Source: Deinococcus aestuarii (GTDB lineage Bacteria; Deinococcota; Deinococci; Deinococcales; Deinococcaceae). Taken from it: 64,000 bases of DNA. Location of the stretch: NCBI RefSeq assembly GCF_018863415.1, contig NZ_JAHKSN010000017.1, forward strand, positions 1 to 64,000, written 5' to 3'. The translations under genes were made by a program, and so were the position numbers. Below are positions 36,321 through 48,693 of this stretch, in pieces. The number at the start of each line of letters is the position of its first letter. Position 1 is the first letter of the stretch. The notes below the pieces were generated by a model. The model searched no databases, was not told the origin of the DNA, and saw only the letters and a program-made list of their open reading frames with translations.

Positions 36321-38656
36321 GCCTCTTCCTTTTCCTTGGGCCGGGTCGTCCCGGGCGGCGTGGAGGGGGCCGGGGCGGGGCCAGCCTCCCCGGGCGCGCG
36401 GCCCTTTTTCCCGACCCGCACGAGGCCCAGCACGGCGAGCGCGACCATGCCGACCACCGTGATCTCCCCGAGGGTGTCAAATCCCCGGAAGTCCACCAGC
36501 AGCACGTTCACAACGTTGCGCCCGCCGCCGAGCTCGTAGCTGTTGGCGAGGTAGTACGGCGAGATGGGCGGCGCCAGGAAGCGCACCCCCGCGAGCACGA
36601 GCAGGGTGGCCCCCACCCCCGCCGAGGCCGCCAGCAGCAGGTCGACCCCGTAGCGCCAGCGGGTGCGGGGCAGGTCCCGGCTGCGCGGCAGGGAGCGGAA
36701 GACGAGCAAAAAGAGGATCACCGTCACCGCCTCGACAAGCAGTTGCGTCAGGGCGAGGTCGGGCGCGCGCAGGCCCAGGAAGGCGGCGGCGCTCCCGAAG
36801 CCCGTCAGCCCGACGGCCACGACGGCGGTCAGGCGGCTGCGCGCGAGCAGCACGCCGAGGGCCCCCGCCACGAGCAGCGCCGCGATGGGCAGCAGCGCGA
36901 GCGGCAGCGGCCCGATGGCGTGAAAGACCTGCGGCGAGCGCCACACCCCGTACCCGGCGATCAGCGCGGCGGCCCCCAGCATGATCCGGAGCTGGTCGGG
37001 CAGCGCGAGGCCCTGGGTGCGCGCGATCAGTCGGCTCGACAGGACGTTCACCCCCTCGGTGAGCGCGTAGTACACCGTATTCGCGTTCAGGCGCGGGGTG
37101 AGCCGCCGCCCCAGGGTGCTCACCCGCGCCGACTGCGCGATCAGCGCCGCCCCCAGCCCCCACGTGACGAACGTGGCGAGGAGCGCGGGCGTGACCCCGT
37201 GCCACAGGCTCAGGTGCCCCGGGTACGCGGCGAAGTCCAGCGCGTTCTGCGCCGTCCGCGTCAGGGCCTCGGCGCCCCCCGGCCACACCCCGAAGGTGAG
37301 CGCGGCCAGGGCGAGAAGCGCGGCGGGCCCCGTCAGCCCGGGCGGGGCCTCGTGCGGGTCGGCGCCCGGCGGGGAGCGCGGCGGCCCCCAGAACACCCGC
37401 AGCAGCCGGAAGGAGTACGCGAAGGTCAGGGCGCTCCCGGCCACCGCGACCCCGATGAACAGGGGCCCCTGGTGCAGCATCGCCTCGTAGAACAGCTCCT
37501 TGGAGATGAAGCCCCCCAGGGGCGGCACCCCCGCCATGCTGAGAGCGGCGAGGAGCGCGACGGCGAAGGTGACGGGCAGGGCCTTCCTGAGCCCGCCCAG
37601 GCGCGGCAGCTCGCGCGTGCCCGTCTCGTGGTCGATGATGCCCACCACGAAAAACAGCGCCGCCTTGAAGGCCGCGTGGTTGAGCAGGTGCGCCGTCGCC
37701 GCGAATCTCCCCTCCGCGTCGGCCAGCCCGTAGAGGCTCATCAGCAGGCCGAGCTGCGAGACCGTGGAATAGGCCAGCAGCGCCTTGAGGTCGGTCTGTC
37801 GCAGCGCGATCCACGCGCCCCAGACCAGCGTGGCGAGCCCCACCGGCACGATGATCCCGCTCCACAGCGGGCTCGTTCCGAAGAGCAGCCCGAACTTGGC
37901 GACGAGCAAGACGCCCGCTTTCACCATCGTCGCGGAGTGCAAGAAGGCGGAGACGGGCGTGGGCGCCTCCATCGCGGTCGGGAGCCAGAGGTGGAAGGGG
38001 AGCTGGGCGCTCTTGGTGAACGCCGCGAGCAGCGTCAGCAGCAGCGCGGGCGTGAAGAGGGGAGACGCGCGCAGGGCCTCCACGTCGAGCCCCGAGAGGG
38101 TGGTGCTGCCCCCCGCGAGCCCGATCATCGCCACGGCGGCGAGCAGGCCCAGCCCGCCCAGGGCGCTGACCAAAAAGGCCTTGACCGCCCCGTCGCGCGC
38201 CGCCGAGCGGGTGTGCCACAGGCCGATCAGGAGGAAGCTCGTGACGCTCGTCATCTCCCAGAACCCGAACAGGGCGATCAGGTTGTCGCTCAGCACCAGC
38301 CCCAGCATCGAGCCGCCGAAGAGCAGCAGGTACGCGTAAAACCGCCCGAAGCGCTCGTGCGGGGAGAGGTACGCGACCGAGTACAGGCTCGCCAGCGCGC
38401 CGATCACCCCGATCAGGGTGGCGAAGAGCAGCGAGAAGCCGTCCCCCCGGAAGGCGAGCGCGAGCCCCAGGGTGGGGACCCAGCGGGTGACCTCCAGCGC
38501 GGGGAGCGCCCCCGGCATCCCGGCGAGCGGCAGGGCGAGGAGCAGCGCGGGCACGAAGGCGAGCGCGGCCACATACCCGGTGCGCCGTCCCAGGCGCGGC
38601 CCCAGCCAGGCGCACAGCGCGGCGAGAAGAAAGGGCAGGAAAACGGCGAGCGTCAC
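36317..38656 (-). CDS. mnhA: Na+/H+ antiporter subunit A (MnhA/MrpA)
   Basis: 779 residues. The NuoL-like N-terminal part has PHERFGRFYAYLLLFGGSML and the GFWEMTSVTSFLLIGLWHT Glu motif; MEAPTPVSAFLHSATMVKAG is the conserved Lys helix. The C-terminal part carries the DUF4040-like and MrpA-specific helices, ending in an acidic Pro-rich tail. Start is GTG 38656 ((M)TLAVFLPFLLAALCAWLGP), set by homology; it overlaps the stop of a short upstream frame (GTGA). First gene of the seven-gene operon for Na+/K+ and pH homeostasis. Confidence 0.93.
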   Translation of the reverse strand: MTLAVFLPFLLAALCAWLGPRLGRRTGYVAALAFVPALLLALPLAGMPGALPALEVTRWVPTLGLALAFRGDGFSLLFATLIGVIGALASLYSVAYLSPHERFGRFYAYLLLFGGSMLGLVLSDNLIALFGFWEMTSVTSFLLIGLWHTRSAARDGAVKAFLVSALGGLGLLAAVAMIGLAGGSTTLSGLDVEALRASPLFTPALLLTLLAAFTKSAQLPFHLWLPTAMEAPTPVSAFLHSATMVKAGVLLVAKFGLLFGTSPLWSGIIVPVGLATLVWGAWIALRQTDLKALLAYSTVSQLGLLMSLYGLADAEGRFAATAHLLNHAAFKAALFFVVGIIDHETGTRELPRLGGLRKALPVTFAVALLAALSMAGVPPLGGFISKELFYEAMLHQGPLFIGVAVAGSALTFAYSFRLLRVFWGPPRSPPGADPHEAPPGLTGPAALLALAALTFGVWPGGAEALTRTAQNALDFAAYPGHLSLWHGVTPALLATFVTWGLGAALIAQSARVSTLGRRLTPRLNANTVYYALTEGVNVLSSRLIARTQGLALPDQLRIMLGAAALIAGYGVWRSPQVFHAIGPLPLALLPIAALLVAGALGVLLARSRLTAVVAVGLTGFGSAAAFLGLRAPDLALTQLLVEAVTVILFLLVFRSLPRSRDLPRTRWRYGVDLLLAASAGVGATLLVLAGVRFLAPPISPYYLANSYELGGGRNVVNVLLVDFRGFDTLGEITVVGMVALAVLGLVRVGKKGRAPGEAGPAPAPSTPPGTTRPKEKEEA

Positions 38657-38820
38657 GGCCCGCCCCGGAATTGACAGTACATTCGTCTCGCCACCTTGAA
38701 CCCCATGACGCCGCGCCCTGGGGTTCCGGAGCGCCGCGGAGCTGTGAACGGATGAGCCGTGGCCGTTCCCCTTCGGCCCTCCTGTCCCCGAATCGGCGCG
38801 TGGGCGCCCCCGACCGACAT
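38653..38820 (-). CDS. Possible 55-codon upstream ORF coupled to mnhA
   Basis: Starts MSVGGAHAPIRGQEGRRGTA and ends FRGGP; basic, no known family. TAGACT (38830-38835) lies 9 bases upstream of its ATG, and its TGA overlaps the mnhA GTG. This could be a translated leader controlling mnhA, or a chance frame. Listed because position and overlap match the other leaderless starts. Confidence 0.35.
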   Translation of the reverse strand: MSVGGAHAPIRGQEGRRGTATAHPFTAPRRSGTPGRGVMGFKVARRMYCQFRGGP

Positions 38821-38953
38821 GCAAGAGTCAGTCTAAGGGACCCCGGAACGCCCTCCGTTAGACAGGAATGGGAACCGGAAGCTTTGCTCAAGGTCCCTCG
38901 GTGGCAAAACGCCGCCCGGCACGGGAGCCGCAGCGGCGTTCTCGGGGCGGAGG
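38657..38953. other. Leader region of the mnh operon
   Basis: About 300 bases between the 39628-38954 gene and mnhA. Besides the short frame and its -10 TAGACT, it contains the terminator of the upstream gene. No other structure is recognised. Confidence 0.4.
38906..38940 (-). terminator. Terminator after the 224-residue exported protein gene
   Basis: On the minus strand AACGCCGC (38940-38933) pairs perfectly with GCGGCGTT (38915-38908), followed by further T residues (TTTT in total). Confidence 0.5.
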
Positions 38954-39628
38954 TCAGCGCCGACGGCGCCCGAGCACGAACCACCCGGCGGCGGCGGCGA
39001 AAAAGCCCACGCCCGCGTAGGTCCACAGGTTCGGTCCCGGCTGGGGCGCGGTGACCTGACCGTTCACGGGCACACCGTTATTCACGATCACGTCCGGCCC
39101 GTCGAGGGCGTCCGCCACGCTGCTCACCGCCGTGAAGATCAGGGCGTACTTGAGGATGTCGTAGCCGATCCCCCGGCTGCGGTAGTAGCTCTGCGGGTAG
39201 GGGAAGTAACGGCCCGGGGAGAGCTGGTAGCGGTACTGCCCGCCCGGCGTGGCGCTGTAGGTGATCGCGCTGCGCGGCACGCCGGCCGGAAGGCGCACAT
39301 TTTTCCACCCGTTGAGCTGGGTGGGCGTCACGCGGGCGGCGGCGGCCCGGTTCGCGGCGCTGCTCGCCGGGGCGGTCGTGGTGCCCCGCTGGGTCGTGCT
39401 CGGGGTGCGGGTGGAGGGGAGGGGGCTGCGGGGGGCGGTGTAGGTGCTGCCCGCCGAGTTGTTGCGGGGCGGCGTGGAGCGCGGGGTCGGGGCGGGGGCA
39501 CGGTAACGCGGGGCGCTGTAGGTGGACCCCCGGCTGCCGCCGAAGCCCCCGCCGCTGCGCCGCTGTGCGTCGGCGACGCCCGCCGCGAGCGCGAGGGTGG
39601 TCAGGAGGAGGGTGAGAGGACGGTTCAT
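38954..39628 (-). CDS. Exported Ser/Thr/Arg/Pro-rich protein with C-terminal membrane anchor
   Basis: 224 residues, no recognised family. Signal peptide [21 protein letters not shown] followed by a disordered region rich in Ser, Thr, Arg and Pro (residues ~22-110), a Tyr-rich folded segment ([20 protein letters not shown]), and a final membrane helix ([20 protein letters not shown]) with RRRR at the end. The hydrophobic-helix-plus-Arg ending could act as a retention anchor; no sortase motif is seen. TACTGT 6 bases before the ATG suggests a leaderless start. Confidence 0.75.
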   Translation of the reverse strand: MNRPLTLLLTTLALAAGVADAQRRSGGGFGGSRGSTYSAPRYRAPAPTPRSTPPRNNSAGSTYTAPRSPLPSTRTPSTTQRGTTTAPASSAANRAAAARVTPTQLNGWKNVRLPAGVPRSAITYSATPGGQYRYQLSPGRYFPYPQSYYRSRGIGYDILKYALIFTAVSSVADALDGPDVIVNNGVPVNGQVTAPQPGPNLWTYAGVGFFAAAAGWFVLGRRRR

Positions 39629-39634
39629 CTCCCT

Positions 39635-39640
39635 ACAGTA
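39635..39640 (-). promoter_or_regulatory. -10 box TACTGT, leaderless-type start
   Basis: On the minus strand TACTGT, agggag, ATG. The purine run could serve as a weak Shine-Dalgarno if the transcript began further upstream. Confidence 0.45.
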
Positions 39641-39749
39641 CGGGCCGGAGGGCGCCGAAGTTCCCGCCGGGCACACGGTTTTCGCCGGGGTGAAGGGCGG
39701 ACGAAGGCCCGGCTAGACGGCCCCGCGCCTTCCCTCCCCGCGCCCGGCG

Positions 39750-39755
39750 TACACT
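39750..39755 (+). promoter_or_regulatory. -10 box TACACT of the aromatic leader transcript
   Basis: TACACT, 6 bases, ATG of the leader peptide. Transcription would start at the leader ATG. Confidence 0.6.
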
Positions 39756-39761
39756 CCTCCC

Positions 39762-39812
39762 ATGCCGTTCGGCGCCGCGTTTTTCTATTGGTTCGGTCCC
39801 CACCGGGCCTGA
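39762..39812 (+). CDS. Aromatic leader peptide (attenuator of DAHP synthase)
   Basis: 16 residues: [16 protein letters not shown]. Codons 7-11 are Phe-Phe-Tyr-Trp-Phe, all three aromatic amino acids in a row, directly ahead of the first enzyme of their biosynthesis. It ends 92 bases before the DAHP synthase start, with a terminator hairpin between. This is the arrangement of pheL/trpL-type transcription attenuation. The start has a -10 box 6 bases upstream and no Shine-Dalgarno. Confidence 0.8.
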   Translation: MPFGAAFFYWFGPHRA

Positions 39813-39847
39813 CGCCAGCGCTGCCACCCCAGCCACGAGCCGCCCGG
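39803..39847 (+). promoter_or_regulatory. Putative antiterminator of the aromatic attenuator
   Basis: CCGGGC (39803-39808, within the last leader codons) is complementary to GCCCGG (39842-39847), which forms part of the 5' arm of the terminator. A ribosome stalled at the aromatic codons would leave CCGGGC free to pair and disrupt the terminator; one completing the leader would cover it. Confidence 0.5.
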
Positions 39848-39877
39848 AGGAAGCCCACCTCCCGGCGGTTTTTCTTC
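39840..39877 (+). terminator. Attenuator terminator ahead of DAHP synthase
   Basis: CCGCC-C-GGAGG (39840-39850), loop aagccca, CCTCC-C-GGCGG (39858-39868), then TTTTTCTTC. Two 5-bp halves around one C-C mismatch. It lies 28 bases ahead of the enzyme start, within the same transcript as the leader peptide. Confidence 0.75.
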
Positions 39878-39904
39878 GTCTCATCCGAAAGGCAGGTCCC
39901 CGCC

Positions 39905-40993
<1,089 letters not shown>

Positions 40994-41108
40994 GCCCGAG
41001 ATGACGCCGGGGTGGCCCGCTCCTGCCGCTCGTTTCGCCCCTCAATCCCCGCCCCTCCTTCACCTTTCCCCACGTTCCGCTGCGGTGGCGTGCGGCAGAC
41101 TGTCTCCC

Positions 41109-41196
41109 ATGCGGCGGGTCGTAACGGGTGTGGAGGCGAGCGGGAAGAGTACGGTAGGCCGGGAGGTGGCGGCCCTGACTGCCCCGGGGGTGGCCC

Positions 41197-41204
<8 letters not shown>
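41109..41204 (+). pseudogene. Remnant of a gluconokinase-like P-loop kinase
   Basis: 31 codons: MRRVVTGVEASGKSTVGREV... then [10 protein letters not shown] and stop. The first 25 residues match the start of gluconate kinase-type proteins (P-loop GxxxSGKSTVG), but nothing of the remaining ~140 residues exists; the frame ends at the start of the DUF2256 gene. Most likely a deletion remnant. A genuine micropeptide is less likely. Confidence 0.4.
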
Positions 41205-41369
<165 letters not shown>

Positions 41370-41373
<4 letters not shown>

Positions 41374-42335
41374 CCGCGCCCGCCGCCCTGCCCGCCTACG
41401 GCCTGGTGTGCATGACGGTCGGGCCCGAGGTCCGTTTCCGCACGGTCACCCTGACGAATTACCTCAAACTCCCGCCGGGGGAGCGCGAGGCCAGGCTCCT
41501 CGACCTGTACGCCGACAACATCTCGCGGGTGCGGCGGGCCGCCGACTTCTGCGCCGCCCGTGGCATCCGGCTCTACCGCCTGAGTTCGAGCCTCTTCCCG
41601 ATGTTCGACCTGGAGGGGGACGACACCGGGCGCTCGGTCCTCGATCACCTCGCGCTGCCCATGCGGGAGGCGGGGCGGGCTTTTCTGGACGCCGGAATCC
41701 GCGTGCTGATGCACCCCGAGCAGTTCATCGTGCTCAATTCCGAGCGCCCCGAGGTCCGCGCCTCCAGCGCCCGGACGCTCGCCGCGCACGCGGACACGCT
41801 CGACCGCTTCGGCTTTCCGTGCTCGACCTGGAACCTGCTGCTGCTGCACGGCGGCAAGGGGGGCCGGGCCGCCGAACTCGCCGCCCTCGTGCCCGACCTG
41901 CCGGAGAATGTGCGCCTGCGGCTGGGCTTCGAGAACGACGAGCGTGCCTACGGCCCCGGGGACCTCCTGCCCGTGTGCGAGGCGACGGGCACGCCCCTCG
42001 TGTTCGACGCCCACCACCACGTCGTCCGCGAGAAGTTGACGGATCAGGAGGACCCCAGCGTGCGCGAGTGGGTGCTCCAGGCCCGTGAGACGTGGCATCC
42101 CCCCGAGTGGCAGGTCGTCCACCTCTCCAACGGGATCGAGGGCCCGCAGGACCGCCGCCACAGCCACCTGATCACCGACTTCCCGAGCGCGTACCTCGAC
42201 GTGCCGTGGATCGAGGTCGAGGCCAAGGGCAAGGAGGAGGCGGTCGCGGCGCTGATGGGGCTGCCCGGCGTGCCGCTGCCCGGGGCGCAGGAGCTGACCG
42301 TGGACGGCGTGCCCCTGGATGCCGTCGAGGAGTAG
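41370..42335 (+). CDS. uvsE: UV DNA damage endonuclease UvsE/UVDE
   Basis: 321-residue TIM-barrel endonuclease that nicks DNA 5' to UV photoproducts. Motifs: [61 protein letters not shown], containing the three-metal ligands (His, Glu, Asp). The start is TTG 41370 overlapping the DUF2256 stop (TTGA): the first barrel strand ([10 protein letters not shown]) requires a start upstream of Met 15. Known repair enzyme of D. radiodurans. Confidence 0.93.
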
Positions 42336-42371
42336 GCGCCGCGCCCTGTCCCGCGTGTTGCCCGGCTGCGC

Positions 42372-42377
42372 TACCCT
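42372..42377 (+). promoter_or_regulatory. -10 box TACCCT, leaderless-type start
   Basis: TACCCT, 6 bases, GTG at 42384. No Shine-Dalgarno. Confidence 0.55.
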
Positions 42378-42383
42378 GCCCGT

Positions 42384-42926
42384 GTGAACGTCGTCGTGTT
42401 CGACCTGGAGACCACCGGCCTGTCGCCCGAGCGCGACGCCATCGTGGAGATCGGGGCCCTGCGCGTCCGGGAGGGGCGGGTGCGGGAGGCCGAACGCTTC
42501 GAGACGCTCGTCCGGCCGGTGGGGGTGGGAGGCGAGCCGCTGCGCATTCCCTGGCGGGTGCAGCAGATTCACGGCATCAGCGACGAGATGGTGCGGGACG
42601 CGCCGGGGCTGGCCGACGTGCTTCCCGAGTTCCTCGACTTCGTGGGCGACTCGCCCGTCGTGGCGCACAACATCAGTTTCGACCGGGGCTTCATGCGCGC
42701 CGCCGCGAGGCGTCACGGCCTGGCCTGGGCGCCCCCCGCCGAGCACTGCACCATGCAGCTCTCCCGGCGGGCTTTCCCGGGCGAGCGGTCCCACAACCTC
42801 GACGTGCTCGCCCAGCGCCTCGACCTGGGGTTCGCGCGGGACGGTCGCCACCGCTCCCTCGGCGACGCGCGGGTCACCGCCGAGGCCTTCGTCCGCCTGA
42901 TGGAGCGGCTGCGGGTTCAGGGCTGA
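42384..42926 (+). CDS. DnaQ-like 3'-5' exonuclease
   Basis: 180 residues. Exo [21 protein letters not shown] (Asp7, Glu9), Exo [15 protein letters not shown], Exo [17 protein letters not shown]: a DEDDh active site. Size and sequence fit stand-alone exonucleases related to the PolC/epsilon proofreading domain. It could be a proofreading subunit or a separate DNA repair/oligonucleotide exonuclease. GTG start. Confidence 0.88.
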   Translation: MNVVVFDLETTGLSPERDAIVEIGALRVREGRVREAERFETLVRPVGVGGEPLRIPWRVQQIHGISDEMVRDAPGLADVLPEFLDFVGDSPVVAHNISFDRGFMRAAARRHGLAWAPPAEHCTMQLSRRAFPGERSHNLDVLAQRLDLGFARDGRHRSLGDARVTAEAFVRLMERLRVQG

Positions 42927-42975
42927 GGAAGGGCCGGAGCGCCGGGAACCACGGAGGTGGCCCCTCCCCGATGTG

Positions 42976-43003
42976 CTGGCGACCGGTTCCTGGCGACGGG
43001 CGA
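42976..43003. repeat. Heptamer-register repeat (CTGGCGA)
   Basis: CTGGCGA, CCGGTTC, CTGGCGA, CGGGCGA in 7-base steps between convergent genes. Degenerate member of the same heptamer class. Confidence 0.35.
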
Positions 43004-43008
43004 CCCCC

Positions 43009-45060
<2,052 letters not shown>

Positions 45061-45067
45061 GGCCGGG

Positions 45068-45073
45068 AGTTTA
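45068..45073 (-). promoter_or_regulatory. -10 box TAAACT, leaderless-type start of glycosidase gene
   Basis: On the minus strand TAAACT, 7 bases, GTG. No Shine-Dalgarno. Confidence 0.5.
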
Positions 45074-45210
45074 TCCCACGGCGGGCGGGTCGGGGGCCAG
45101 GCGGTGGGGCCAGGCGGTGGGGGCAGTCGGCAGGTGGAGAGGACGGGTGCCCATCTCCTTCCACAGACCACTCACCTCCCTTTGTCAGAAGCGCGTTTGA
45201 GTCCGCCCCC

Positions 45211-45216
45211 TACACT
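45211..45216 (+). promoter_or_regulatory. -10 box TACACT of mglB
   Basis: TACACT, 9 bases, ATG at 45226: leader of at most a few bases. Confidence 0.5.
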
Positions 45217-45225
45217 TCCCCTGAC

Positions 45226-45711
45226 ATGATTGAACCTTCCCTTGCCCTCTACGGCGACGCGTTCGAGCGCGTGGACCGTCATCTGGAGGAGCTGCTCGGC
45301 GCGACCGGCGTGCGCTACTGCCTGCTGGTGGACCGCAAGGGCTTCGTGCTCTCGCACAAGGAAGCCCTGTGGGCCCCCCGGCCCCCCGCGCTCGACAGCG
45401 TGGCGACCCTCGTCGCCTCCAACGCCGCCGCGACCGCCGCGCTGGCGAACATGCTCGGCGAGCGCACCTTCAGCGAGCAGACCCACCAGGGCGAGAACGG
45501 CACCCTCTATGTCGAGTCGGTGGGCGATTCGGCCCTGCTGACCCTGATCTTCGACGGCAGCGTGCCGCTCGGGCGGGTGAAGGTGCACACCAAGAAAGCC
45601 ATCGCGGGGCTCGCCGCCATCCTGAAAGAGCTTCAGGACGCGCCGCCCATCCAGCTCGGCGAGGACTTCTCGCACGGGGCGACCGCCCTGCTCGACGACC
45701 TGTTCGGCTAA
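45226..45711 (+). CDS. mglB: MglB-like Roadblock/LC7 protein
   Basis: 161 residues with the Roadblock core: [20 protein letters not shown], then [20 protein letters not shown]. MglB is the GTPase-activating partner of MglA and the pair sets cell polarity in Myxococcus; the Thermus proteins form the same complex. In a non-gliding coccus the role is not known. It precedes mglA by 16 bases, with GGAGG between. Confidence 0.88.
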   Translation: MIEPSLALYGDAFERVDRHLEELLGATGVRYCLLVDRKGFVLSHKEALWAPRPPALDSVATLVASNAAATAALANMLGERTFSEQTHQGENGTLYVESVGDSALLTLIFDGSVPLGRVKVHTKKAIAGLAAILKELQDAPPIQLGEDFSHGATALLDDLFG

Positions 45712-45727
45712 AGGACGGAGGGAATTC

Positions 45728-46318
<591 letters not shown>

Positions 46319-46321
46319 GCG

Positions 46322-46342
46322 AAGGGGGGGGACCTCCCCCTT
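46322..46342. terminator. G/C hairpin between mglA and DUF1963 gene
   Basis: AAGGGGG (46322-46328) and CCCCCTT (46336-46342) with a 7-base loop between two convergent stops. Short T runs in both directions. Confidence 0.5.
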
Positions 46343-46343
46343 G

Positions 46344-47186
46344 TCAGCTCGTCTCTATCGCCGCGTAAGCCTCGCCGAAGTTCAGCGCCTCCAGGTCCCG
46401 CTCGCGGATCAGGAAGTGCAGATACCCCGCGTCCCAGAAGGTGAGGTCGAGGGCCCGCACGGAGTCGAGGCGCAGGAGGTTGCGCCAGGTGTCGGCGCCC
46501 GTCATGTCGAGGGTGTCCCGCTTCCGGTCGTCGTACAGCCACGCCGGGTTCACGTCGCGGACCACAAAGGCGTCCTCCTCGGCGGGGTGGCCGATGCCGG
46601 TGACGTGGCCGAACAGTTGGCCCAGCTCCTCCCTGTGTCCGCCCTGTCCCGCGCGCAGCGACTCGCACAGGGCGTCGTAAGCCTCCTGTTCGTCTGTCGA
46701 CAGGTTCTCGGTCAGCGCCTCGTAGGCGTGCGAGGTCCAGCGCGGCAGGTCGGATGCGAGTACGGTCACGAGGCCGTGCGGGGGCAGGTCGGCGTAGGTT
46801 TCGTTGGCAGGAGGCACGTCCGGCAGGGGACGGGGGCTCAACCCTTCATCGCCCGTGTAGAGCAGCAGGCGGTGCTCCACGTCGGAGGCGGGCTCGTCCA
46901 GCCCCAGGAAGACGTAGAGCATGCCCCGCTGCGGCAAAGGGTTTCCCGCGAAGTGAGGCACGTCCCGCAGGTTGAGTTGCAGGAGGAAGGTCAGGGCCTC
47001 GTCCTTTCCGTTCAGCGGCCAGTCGAGCGAGGCGGGGAGGTCGGGCAGCCCGCCGATGCGGCCCTCGCCTGTTCCGGGGTGCGGCTCGCCGAGGTAAAGC
47101 ACAACCGCCGAGCGCACGGCGGCCAGGATGGCGTCCTCGATCTCGGTCAGGCCGTGGTGGCGGATCAGCCCTTGCAGGGAGGTCAT
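46344..47186 (-). CDS. DUF1963/YwqG-like protein
   Basis: 280 residues. The central block GRIGGLPDLPASLDWPLNGK followed by LTFLLQLNLRDVPHFAGNPL and MLYVFLGLDEPAS is the YwqG/DUF1963 pattern (function unknown). Cytoplasmic, no membrane segment. ATG 47186 with GGAGGG upstream; an in-frame ATG six codons earlier lies in a less likely position. Confidence 0.82.
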   Translation of the reverse strand: MTSLQGLIRHHGLTEIEDAILAAVRSAVVLYLGEPHPGTGEGRIGGLPDLPASLDWPLNGKDEALTFLLQLNLRDVPHFAGNPLPQRGMLYVFLGLDEPASDVEHRLLLYTGDEGLSPRPLPDVPPANETYADLPPHGLVTVLASDLPRWTSHAYEALTENLSTDEQEAYDALCESLRAGQGGHREELGQLFGHVTGIGHPAEEDAFVVRDVNPAWLYDDRKRDTLDMTGADTWRNLLRLDSVRALDLTFWDAGYLHFLIRERDLEALNFGEAYAAIETS

Positions 47187-47286
47187 GGCCCTCCAGCATG
47201 ACACGGGGCCGGGAGCTGGCCCTTGCAGCCGCCCAAGGGGAAGGGAGGAAAGCCCGCGAGCCTTTCTCCCCGTGCCTTCGGCTGTT

Positions 47287-48693
47287 TTAGAACTTCCCGA
47301 AGCGGGTCAGCCGGAAGGGCGTCTCGGGCGTGCCGCCCATCAGCTTGTCGAGCTGCGCCTGGGTCACGACGAGATCGCCCCCGACGAGGGCGAGCGTGGC
47401 CGGGAAGCGCAGGCCCCTCAGCGGCTCCTCGGCGACGAGCTGGCCGCTGCCGTAGTCGGCGGCGAGGCTGACCTTGCTCACCACCTGGTCCTTGTTGCGC
47501 GCGACGTACAGGGTGCGGCCATCGAGCAGCAGGCCGTCACCGTTCATCAGGCCGCCCATGACCTTCCGAACCGCCTTGGTCCTCAGGTCGATGCGCCACA
47601 GGTCGCCGGTGTTGAGCTGCATGGCGAGGAGGTAACGCCCGTCCGGCGTGGCGGCGATGCCGTTGAGGTTGATGCCGGGGCCGTACTTGATCGGCGTGTT
47701 CGCCAGGTCGAGCCAGGCCGTGAGGTTGAGGTCGCGGTCCACCCGGAAGATGACGGGGCGGGTGGAGTCGGTGACGTACACGTTCCCGTCGGGGGCGGGG
47801 GTCAGGTCGTTGACGTAGGGATTGGGGCTCGCGGGTGTCTCCAGCACCTTGAGGGTCATCCCGGCGGGGCTGAGGATGCTCACCGTGCCCTGGGCGCCGC
47901 CCGCGATCCACAGGCGGCCCTGGGAGTCCACCTTGAGTCCCAGCGCGGCCTGACGCCCGAGCGCCCCGCCCTCCTGGAACTTGCTCACCGCGCCGCTCGC
48001 CGCGTCGACCGCGTAGATCGTGCCGTTCACGGCGCTGCCGGTGTAGAGCACGCCCTTCTTCGGGTCGTAGGCCACGCCCTCGGGGAAGTCCTGGGCGCCG
48101 GGCAGCGTGTAGTCGCGCGTGGTCAGGCCGTCGCGCGCGATGATCCCGCAGCGCTGGCGTCCGCCGCTCATCCCCGCCGGGTCGCTCTTGTAGTCGTCGG
48201 GGTTGGCGTGGATGATCAGCGTTCGGTTCAGCACGCCGTTCATCCCCGTCAGGCTCACCTTGTCGGTCATGAAGGTGGCACGCCCCGTCCCGTCCGACCC
48301 CACGTTGAGCATGGGCACGTCGCCGCCGTGGCCGTACTTGTTGGGGGCCTGCGGGTCGTCGTGGTTGCGGCTCATGCCGGGGTCGAAGTGCCCGCCCGCC
48401 GCGCCGAAGGGAACGACCGTGTTCGTGGCGGGGTCCACGCCGGGCGCGCAGCGCCCGTACTCGTGGACGTGCATCCCGTGTTGCCCCGGCGTCAGGCCGC
48501 GCGCCTCGACCGTGACCTGCACGCCCATGCCGGTCTGCCGGAAGGTCGCGGTGCCCTGGGTCTGCCCCGCCGGGTCGCGCAGGGTGGCGGTCGCGGACAG
48601 GGGCGTGCTCGCGGGGGCCATGCTCATGGGCTGGGCGCCCCCCGCCGAGGCGAGGCCGAGCGCGAGCACCCCCAGGACCGTCAGGTGTCTCAT
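47287..48693 (-). CDS. Cu/Zn superoxide dismutase fused to beta-propeller
   Basis: 468 residues. Signal peptide MRHLTVLGVLALGLASAGGA; residues ~30-190 are a Cu/Zn superoxide dismutase with all metal ligands visible: GMHVHEYG, GGHFDP, RNHDD, GHGGD and IIHANP, plus the disulfide Cys pair (GRC...RCG). From ~200 to the end lies an NHL/SMP-30-like propeller (QDFPEGVAYDPKKGVLYTGS, LTPAPDGNVYVTDS). The fusion is unusual and the propeller's ligand is unknown. Exported. TGATG overlap with the upstream PQQ dehydrogenase gene. Confidence 0.88.
   Translation of the reverse strand: MRHLTVLGVLALGLASAGGAQPMSMAPASTPLSATATLRDPAGQTQGTATFRQTGMGVQVTVEARGLTPGQHGMHVHEYGRCAPGVDPATNTVVPFGAAGGHFDPGMSRNHDDPQAPNKYGHGGDVPMLNVGSDGTGRATFMTDKVSLTGMNGVLNRTLIIHANPDDYKSDPAGMSGGRQRCGIIARDGLTTRDYTLPGAQDFPEGVAYDPKKGVLYTGSAVNGTIYAVDAASGAVSKFQEGGALGRQAALGLKVDSQGRLWIAGGAQGTVSILSPAGMTLKVLETPASPNPYVNDLTPAPDGNVYVTDSTRPVIFRVDRDLNLTAWLDLANTPIKYGPGINLNGIAATPDGRYLLAMQLNTGDLWRIDLRTKAVRKVMGGLMNGDGLLLDGRTLYVARNKDQVVSKVSLAADYGSGQLVAEEPLRGLRFPATLALVGGDLVVTQAQLDKLMGGTPETPFRLTRFGKF

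Noticed and set aside
36477..39026. 849-codon minus-strand frame over mnhA
   Set aside because: Out-of-frame shadow of mnhA with no recognisable domain.
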